Below are positions 8,401 to 13,789 of a stretch of 13,789 bases of DNA, one piece after another. The first letter of the stretch is position 1; each line of letters opens with the position of its first letter. The notes under the pieces were generated by a model. The model ran no database searches, had not been told where the DNA came from, and saw only the letters and a list, made by a program, of their open reading frames with translations. The position numbers and the translations under genes were made by a program. The stretch is from Phoronis ovalis (lineage: Eukaryota; Phoronida; Phoronidae), in NCBI GenBank assembly GCA_028565635.1, contig JAOXYB010036074.1, positions 1-13,789 on the forward strand, read 5' to 3'.

Positions 8401-11400
8401 AAGTAACTGTTGTTTGTGTTATTGCTAATTGGTTTTGTGTAAGCTTGTCTACAGTTTATAATAAATTACTCTATTTTTTTTGATAGATCAGGCGAGCGTG
8501 AAAAAATTAAAAAGGCATGTTTTAAAAATCTTATATATATCGCAGTAAAGATTTTCTAAATAAATTTCAATTATTCTATTATTATCTACCTTTTCCAATT
8601 AAAGCAAAGCAATGTTAAACTTTTTTTTAATCAAGAGACTTTGAAGTGGTAATCCTGTGGATCTCATCGAATCCATGTTCATGCACCGAATAGTATTGTA
8701 ACCAGTATTTTATTGCTTGATTCATGATTAAGCACTTGGGTATGCATTTTATACAGTGTAGAGAAAAGGTCAATGTTTTCTATTTTTATTGCCATTTAAT
8801 ATACATTTGACTGGTTAGGTGTAGTTTTTATTAAATAATATTATATCTAAAAAAATGTGATAAAATAGAACCACAATTTTGTGAGGCTAGATATGTGTAA
8901 TCAGATCATAAACATGCTCCATAACCACAACTGAAATGAAATATGAAATAAAAACGATGACTGAGGGGAATGTACCGACTGACAGTCATTAAAAACAAGT
9001 TGCATTTCTGTGCATAGTTTTGGTGATCATGTCCTTGTGTTATTCACATACTATCCTAGTATACTCATAGCATTTACTACGGCAAAGTGACTGTGGCAAG
9101 TATAGTCGTTGAAATGGCATCAATAGTGTTCACTGATAAGATAACTTTTTTTTGTTAAGCAAACTTTAAATCAAATGTTTTCATTGTGCTTTCTAGGAAA
9201 AAGAGATTAAGGTTGAATCCAAGGATACTTTGCCGCCATTAAGAAATCCAGAAATTCTTGTTGGAGAAAATGATTTGACATCGCTTAGTTATTTACATGA
9301 ACCAGCAGGTATGGATTATGTAATGTTTTATAGAAAAAACAATGAATATCAAGCGATGTTTCTTTATTAGTTATATGGCCCCAGGAATAATATAACTTAG
9401 TTAAGTAGATATGGAATTGCTGCAGTGAATTCCTTGAGATAGTTCAGTGGAATTCTGTACATTTTTTGTTTTGGAAAAAACTATATTTCCAGTTCAAAAA
9501 CAGTCGCTTTACAATATAGCAAGTCAATGATAGTCTATTTAGTTTATTTATGCAGTACAATAATCAGAAAAAGATAATTTCTTTCCAAAATATGTCTAGA
9601 AATGAATCTTGCACACCAAACTGAAAATTGCATCAGCTAACAAATAATAGAGTGACTGTGGTTGCATTATAAGAAAATAAACTAGGTGTGGGTAGTAGAC
9701 TAACTGTAGACACTACCAAGACTCTGCTACACACTAATGGACCACAGACACGTTGTGTGGGTAGTAGACTAACTGTAGACACTACCAAGACCCTGCTACA
9801 CACTAATGGACCACAGACACTTTTAGTGCTGTAATATTAAAGTTTGATTGTTAGCTTAGCTCTGTGCGGACGGATTTTCTCTTGAACAGGAGTAAAATCC
9901 TGTAAGCAATAGGCTTGTAAGGGAGTGTTGTGGACTGATACAGGTTTATTCTTAATAACAAAGTCAATGTTATACAGTGATTGTGGTCTTTCCCGGAAAA
10001 AGTTAGTTAATCAAGTCCTAGATTTATGTTTTAGTGACATTTTTTGCATAGGGTTGGTCAGCCTGTAAACATGGAAATACTAATTAAGACAAATGTCTTT
10101 GCATTAACAAGATAATTCAACTGATAAAATTTGAAATTTTAAGCATCTGTTGCAAATGATGATACAATAGCCATGGTAACATATCGCGGATATTATCATT
10201 GATTTCTTAGCTCAGGGGATTAAAAGTTAATCATAGCGCAAATATCTAAACATTCGTAATTGAATATAACATGCTGTTAATTGATTTTTATGTGTTAATT
10301 AAGTACTTCTTAGAATCTTATGAACACATCCCTTTTGTTTTTAGTGCTACATAATTTAAAAGTCAGGTTTGTTGAGAGCAATGTCATCTACACGTATTGT
10401 GGTGAGTATAAGCAAATAAAAGTAAGAATCTGATTGGAGCATACAGTAGCTGCTGCTAAATACTGGTTCTTTTGTTACATCGTAACCAGCAATCTTTGTA
10501 CTCTGTTTATGCAATAAAGTCTTAGTTGTGTTGTAAAAGGTTGAATAAATTTGAATCCCTGTAAGTTATAGTTCAGTCCTTGAAATGTATCTTTAGTGTT
10601 TAACATTCTGTGACATAACCAATGTATGCTTATTTTGCCATTTGACTCGCAAGCATACAATGGCACATAAATTCATGTTTTTTTCCAAATAGCGTTACTT
10701 TGCATACTGATAGAAAATGAATGTTGCACAACCTATGTTGCTATAACTTGCTAAACCTTGTCTTGAAATGAAGTTCTATGACATCAGAAAGTGTGAAAAT
10801 TTGTCAGTTTTCTAAAGTTGCCCGATGTAGCACAGTGGCATCTGTTATATATTTGTACAATGTGTTGAAATATTACATTTGTTTCATTAGGTATCGTCCT
10901 GGTTGCTATTAACCCGTATGAACAATTGCCTATCTATGGTCAAGAGATCATACAGGCATATAGCGGTCGTGACCAGGGAACGATGGATCCTCATATATTT
11001 GCGGTCGCGGAGGAAGCATTCAAACAAATGAGCAGGTTTGAGCAGAATCAATCCATCATTGTAAGTGGGGAGTCCGGTGCTGGAAAAACAGTGTCAGCAA
11101 AGTATGCTATGAGGTACTTTGCTTCAGTTGGTGGATCGCAGACAGATGAAACACAAATTGAGAAAAGAGTTCTGGCATCTAATCCCATCATGGAGGTGAC
11201 TATTGTTTTAAAAGTTAACACCTTAGTTTATAAAAATAGTGTGAGTTTTTGAAGATTGGCACCTGACATGCTAGTTTATTTTATATTTGTCTTGTGACAG
11301 TAATTTGATAAAATATCATTTTCATGTAGCAATATGCTTTTCTCATGAGTCAAAATTCTACAAAGTGTTCACTAAGTCATTTTACACTAAAAAAATACTT

Positions 11401-13234
11401 ATTGAAAAAAGACTTGGTGAGGTGCTTGCAAAATGTAGTCTTACTGTGACTACCATATAATCAGTTACAAGTGTTACACGTCATAAAATTTATGTTTTTT
11501 ATGTTTGAATTATTCTAGGCCATTGGTAATGCTAAGACTACAAGAAATGATAACAGTAGTCGTTTTGGAAAGTACATAGAGATAGGTTTTAACCCGCAGA
11601 ACCATATAGTAGCCGCTAATATGAGAACATATTTATTAGAAAAGACAAGAGTTGTGTTTCAAGCCCAGGATGAGAGAAATTATCATGTATTCTATCAACT
11701 GTGTGCCTCATCTGAACTACCAGAATTTGAAGAATTCAAACTTGGTAAGTTGGCTTTGTTGGCAAGTTTATTAGTTAGTTGACCTCTACAAATTAATACA
11801 GAACATGACATTGCTTGAATAAATTACCAGGATAGTCACAACTTTCGTTGACATTCTTCTGCAAGTAATCTGATGTAAAAAAAGAAAGGAAGTTAGAAAT
11901 GCGAAACATTTTTCATAAGGCCAAAAATAAAAAGTTGTGTGTTTCCGGTAACCCGACCTAAAGTTTTTATCGCCAGACAATGATTTTCTGTTTGGATGTG
12001 CCATTATAAACTGCTTTCTAAAAATGTAGAAAATTTCGCGCAGACCAAAAAGTACACTGAAAAATTATCATGACTCAATTGACATTGGGCAACAGTCCGG
12101 ATCTTCCACGTGGTGTCTATGGTTGAGCACTTCGTATGAGCAAAATAAGATAGTTCCCTGGTAACTTGTCTGTCATCTGCAAACGTAAACTCCAATATTT
12201 CTCCCTGTACTTCTCCTCAGTTAAATGAAAAATTAAAAAAAAAAATTCCCTCCTACCTACCTTCCCTAGTTTTTTTCACAACGTTACTGGAAATACACAA
12301 CTTTTTATTTTAGGCCTAAGTTCCATGAAATGCTTAGATAGAAAATCAATTTTTTTATTACTTCTCAAATTCAGCTACTACACAATAACATAGTTTAAGC
12401 ATAATGTGTTGAATATGTTTTTTAGATAGTGCTGATATATTTTACTTCACTAACCAAGGAGAGGATCCTTATGTGACTGATGTAGATGATGCTGAAGAAT
12501 TGACGAACACCAGGGAAGCTTTGACAATGCTGGGTATGAAACACTAAAATAAGACAGAATAAACATAAGAACTAGATGATACACTCAGCATTTTAGTTTT
12601 AATGTTATGCAAACATGGTCACAAATATGTGAAATTAGTGTTCTCTTAATGTTGCATGACCACTGTCCAAATATTTTAGATTTAATGCAGCAGTTGCTCA
12701 TTAATACAAACATTTATGTTGTCATTATGAAACTTGCATTGTTGGTATCTTCGTGTACTAACTATTAAAGTATATTACATTATATAGTGTACAACGCCAT
12801 CATGTATCCCATTAGAATTTTCCCCTGTTGCTTTCAATCATAGAATATTGTCCAAAAATACCCAGTGTTGCAGTTATAAATTCTGCCAACTTGACAGGTA
12901 TGAATACCTAATGTCGTGAACAGTTTATTTTCATTTTGGTAACTTGCCTACCCAATACTAATATGACACAAGGAAACCAATGACACGGGAATCAAGCAAG
13001 TATCAAATGCTTGTGTACATTTGTTAAGAGCAGCATCTGCTTCAAGTAATTAAAAAATATGTAAAAAAATATGTATGTAACTATACTAAGTTGTTTGTAG
13101 GTTGATTTTCTTGTTTTATAGGCATTCCAGAGAATCAACAGATGTTGGTTTTTCGTATTCTGTCTGGCATCCTTCATTTTGGAAATATTCTGATCAGAGA
13201 ATCAGACAAGAAAGATGCACAATGTTCAGTTCCT
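5408..13234 (+). CDS. MYO5: Class V unconventional myosin heavy chain, 5' part (eight exons, runs off the right edge)
   Basis: Myosin V is a two-headed, actin-based ATPase motor that moves vesicles, organelles and mRNA. Joining 5408-5434, 8288-8398, 9197-9308, 10345-10401, 10891-11195, 11519-11744, 12426-12533 and 13122-13234 gives 1059 nt, an unbroken 353-codon frame; all introns are GT-AG with phases 0,0,1,1,0,1,1. The start MSTNELYTK and GARVWIPD match the class V N-terminus. Residues ~10-60 are the N-terminal SH3-like region; [24 protein letters not shown] (~61-84) opens the motor; GESGAGKT (162-169) is the P-loop; [15 protein letters not shown] (208-222) is switch [10 protein letters not shown] (238-246) and YHVFYQLC (259-266) are conserved. 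Switch II, actin-binding loops, IQ motifs, coiled coil and cargo domain lie beyond the window. All visible ATPase residues are intact, so it looks functional. Class V is clear; whether it is the only paralogue is unknown. Confidence 0.96.
5435..5750. other. Myosin V intron 1, 5' portion
   Basis: This begins with the donor GTAAGT. No coding or repeat signal was recognised up to the LINE remnant. Confidence 0.6.
5751..5954 (-). mobile_element. LINE-type retrotransposon remnant, reverse-transcriptase ORF C-terminus
   Basis: On the minus strand the sequence reads [11 protein letters not shown], an in-frame stop (5912-5910), then DIYMDHHT and [19 protein letters not shown], ending FFTSRH and TAG at 5753-5751. 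The pattern of a basic TG-rich stretch, V-WN-LP, then V--S-S---F is the usual end of non-LTR retrotransposon reverse-transcriptase proteins (CR1/L2/RTE-like); the clade cannot be named. The internal stop and the lack of upstream RT motifs show a dead fragment. It lies antisense in intron 1 of the myosin gene. A further minus-strand frame to ~6184 may be more of the element but shows no motif. Confidence 0.7.
5955..8287. other. Myosin V intron 1, 3' portion
   Basis: This is AT-rich intron sequence ending in the acceptor CTTATTTCAG (8278-8287). Apart from the hairpin at 6472-6534, no gene, RNA or mobile element was recognised. First introns often hold enhancers, but none can be pointed to here. 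Confidence 0.6.
6472..6534. repeat. Intronic hairpin, 63 nt
   Basis: GCAGACATA (6496-6504) pairs perfectly with TATGTCTGC (6507-6515) across a 2-nt gap, and GAACCT (6472-6477) pairs with AGGTTC (6529-6534) at the base. The middle pairs only in part. Confidence 0.45.
8288..8398 (+). CDS. MYO5: Myosin V exon 2 (residues 10-46, SH3-like region)
   Basis: This exon encodes 37 residues beginning [13 protein letters not shown] and ending KIELEDEGE. It is bounded by TTTCAG and GTAAGT, phase 0 on both sides. The VWIPD and VW motifs are typical of the class V N-terminal SH3-like domain. Confidence 0.96.
8399..9196. other. Myosin V intron 2
   Basis: The donor is GTAAGT and the acceptor GCTTTCTAG. The sequence is AT-rich with no embedded gene or repeat recognised. 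Confidence 0.85.
9197..9308 (+). CDS. MYO5: Myosin V exon 3 (residues 47-83, start of the motor)
   Basis: This exon encodes [19 protein letters not shown] then [35 protein letters not shown] is a near-invariant myosin V block at the start of the motor. The exon ends one base into the Val84 codon (phase 1), donor GTATGG. Confidence 0.97.
9309..10344. other. Myosin V intron 3
   Basis: This contains the 69-bp tandem duplication at 9686-9823 and a small hairpin at 9872-9900 (GGATTTT paired with AAAATCC). The acceptor is TTTTTAG. Nothing else was recognised. Confidence 0.8.
9686..9823 (+). repeat. 69-bp tandem duplication, two copies
   Basis: The units 9686-9754 and 9755-9823 begin GTGTGGGTAGTAGACTAACT. 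Within the shared core up to ...CCACAGACAC they differ at only one base (GACTCTG versus GACCCTG); the last bases diverge (GTT versus TTT). The near identity indicates a recent event. Each unit has short inverted segments (GGTAGT and ACTACC). Confidence 0.95.
10345..10401 (+). CDS. MYO5: Myosin V exon 4 (residues 84-103)
   Basis: This 57-nt exon encodes [20 protein letters not shown], with the first and last codons split by phase 1 introns. VLHNL-VRF and IYTYCG are conserved motor segments just after the converter-proximal N-terminal region. The donor is GTGAGT. Confidence 0.97.
10402..10890. other. Myosin V intron 4
   Basis: The donor is GTGAGT and the acceptor TTTCATTAG. Nothing else was recognised. 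Confidence 0.85.
10891..11195 (+). CDS. MYO5: Myosin V exon 5 (residues 103-204, P-loop)
   Basis: This is the longest exon, 305 nt, encoding [48 protein letters not shown] and ending [15 protein letters not shown] (11067-11090) is the nucleotide-phosphate-binding P-loop, with K168 and T169 present. The frame runs open past the donor GTGACT into intron 5 up to 11252, but the conserved NPIME|A-IGNAKT junction with exon 6 fixes the exon end at 11195. Confidence 0.98.
11196..11518. other. Myosin V intron 5
   Basis: This is the shortest intron here, 323 bp, with donor GTGACT and acceptor ATTCTAG. Nothing else was recognised. Confidence 0.85.
11519..11744 (+). CDS. MYO5: Myosin V exon 6 (residues 205-279, switch I)
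   Basis: This exon encodes [38 protein letters not shown] and [27 protein letters not shown] is switch I, which coordinates Mg-ATP; the catalytic Asn, Ser and Arg positions are intact. The exon ends one base into Asp280, donor GTAAGT. Confidence 0.98.
11745..12425. other. Myosin V intron 6
   Basis: More than half of this intron is the TIR element 11919-12316. The donor is GTAAGT and the acceptor GTTTTTTAG. Confidence 0.85.
11919..12316. mobile_element. MITE with 34-bp TIRs and TAA target-site duplication (PIF/Harbinger-like)
   Basis: The left arm 11919-11952 and the right arm 12283-12316 are inverted copies matching at 31 of 34 positions; both start GGCC, then A-rich, AAAAAGTTGTGT, TTTCC and GTAAC. 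Each end is flanked directly by TAA (11916-11918 and 12317-12319), a 3-bp duplication of the TWA type that is usual for PIF/Harbinger transposons. The 398-bp length and absence of a transposase make it a non-autonomous, MITE-type copy. Minus-strand frames inside it (61-72 codons) have no resemblance to known proteins. It sits between two constitutive motor exons, so it is presumably spliced out. Superfamily assignment rests on TSD and TIR only. Confidence 0.85.
12426..12533 (+). CDS. MYO5: Myosin V exon 7 (residues 280-316)
   Basis: This exon encodes [20 protein letters not shown] and [17 protein letters not shown], with both ends in phase 1. F-Y-NQG, V-DAEE and T--AL-MLG match the upper 50-kDa part of the class V motor. 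The donor is GTATGA. Confidence 0.95.
12534..13121. other. Myosin V intron 7
   Basis: The donor is GTATGA and the acceptor TTTTATAG. The intron contains the exon-like segment 12844-12897. No mobile element was recognised. Confidence 0.8.
12844..12897 (+). other. Candidate cassette exon (or pseudoexon) of myosin V
   Basis: This 54-nt segment is bounded by a good acceptor (TGCTTTCAATCATAG) and donor (GTATGA). It is open in the phase needed here: spliced between exons 7 and 8 it would insert [18 protein letters not shown] (18 residues) before Gly-Ile-Pro of exon 8, with phase 1 on both sides. The insertion would fall between MLG and IPENQQ, in the upper 50-kDa region. No myosin paralogue I know carries such an insert, so a chance pseudoexon is equally possible. 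Confidence 0.3.
13122..13234 (+). CDS. MYO5: Myosin V exon 8 (residues 316-353)
   Basis: This exon encodes [20 protein letters not shown] then [18 protein letters not shown]. The F-ILSGILH-GNI block is a conserved motor helix. The exon ends in phase 0 at the donor GTGAGT. The next exon is not within the window. Confidence 0.96.
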
Positions 13235-13712
13235 GTGAGTAAAAATGCAATCAATTTCATTACAATGAAAGCCCTGCAATACAACACATCAATTCATTAA
13301 ATTACTTAAAATAAATGAGTGACTTACAGATTGAAGATAAACCAACAGACACAAGCAGGTTATATTAGTGTCCTGCTAAATGTTTGCAGTCATACATAAC
13401 ATGTGAATTTGATTATCCTGCTGTAATAATTAATAGCTGCAATAAGAAGCACATTGTCTAAAATGGAATACCCAAATGACCCGGTAACTACAGGCACTTG
13501 ACGAATCAGAACTGCACTTAATATAAAAAAATGTGAATACCTCTCATTATGTATTATGTCTGAACCAGATTTACATTTTATACGATATCGTTTTATTATT
13601 TTCATATCTATATCGAGGTTAAGGAATAATGTAATTAAATTTGGCTAACAATTCTTTTATGCTGTTTTGGCTTGATTTATATGCTCCTAATTATAAACAT
13701 CTGGGTAACTTG
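13235..13712. other. Myosin V intron 8, 5' portion
   Basis: No further myosin exon is present. The sequence is AT-rich with no feature recognised before the repeat copy at 13713. Confidence 0.8.
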
Positions 13713-13789
13713 CCCGGGGGGTGGTCAATATGAAAGTGGGTACCCATGCTCCAACATGACTTTTCAAAAAAGCCCCTAACGAAGTGAAA
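13713..13789. mobile_element. Second copy of the 3337-3811 TIR element family, cut by the window edge
   Basis: The sequence starts CCCGGGGGG, then has GGGTACCCATGCT and AAAAAGCCCCTAA, matching in order and orientation the left end of the 3337-3811 element (CCCGGGGG, GGGTACCCATGCT, AAATAAGCCCCTAAACGGG) with diverged spacers. Only the left end is visible, inside intron 8. Confidence 0.7.

Noticed and set aside
10926-11252. 108-codon plus-strand open frame as a stand-alone protein
   Set aside because: It is exon 5 of the myosin gene plus chance read-through of intron 5 past the donor at 11196.
12004-12195. 63-codon minus-strand frame in intron 6
   Set aside because: It lies wholly inside the 398-bp MITE and resembles no transposase.
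1-13789. tRNA, rRNA or snRNA genes
   Set aside because: No convincing A/B box, cloverleaf or conserved rRNA/snRNA segment was seen by eye; a covariance-model search would be needed to exclude them.

Overview
The window is nuclear DNA from a multicellular animal, most likely a marine invertebrate. The DNA is AT-rich, genes are split by GT-AG introns of 0.3-2.9 kb, and small repeat elements with inverted termini are scattered between and inside genes. The phylum cannot be fixed from this sequence.

Two protein genes are supported, pointing away from each other. At the left edge on the minus strand (248 down to 1) is the N-terminus of a class A (rhodopsin-like) GPCR: a sequon-bearing extracellular tail, TM1 with the GN motif, the first intracellular loop and the start of TM2. 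On the plus strand, from 5408 to beyond the right edge, lies the 5' part of a class V myosin (MYO5-type) heavy-chain gene. Eight exons splice to one continuous 353-residue frame covering the N-terminal SH3-like region and the first part of the motor, including the P-loop GESGAGKT and switch I. Exon 1 encodes only nine residues and lies 2.85 kb from exon 2. A GC box, an inverted CCAAT box and several upstream ATGs precede it. A further 54-nt exon-like segment in intron 7 (12844-12897) would keep the frame.

The roughly 5 kb between the two start codons shows no gene. It holds two terminal-inverted-repeat elements (about 2005-2419 and 3337-3811), a pair of 37-bp direct repeats (4191-4227 and 4776-4812), a degenerate array of about 26-31 bp units (4908-4990), a 32-bp tandem duplication (1734-1797) and an AT-rich hairpin (2942-3018). 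Myosin introns hold a minus-strand LINE reverse-transcriptase C-terminal remnant (5751-5954), an intronic hairpin (6472-6534), a 69-bp tandem duplication (9686-9823), a well-bounded 398-bp Harbinger-like MITE with TAA target duplications (11919-12316), and at the right edge (from 13713) a second copy of the 3.3 kb element family.

The genes show no functional link: one is a membrane receptor, the other an actin-based cargo motor. No wholly new system is evident. The best leads are the repeat family built from internal units of about 32 bp, the Harbinger-like MITE and the possible cassette exon in the myosin motor.
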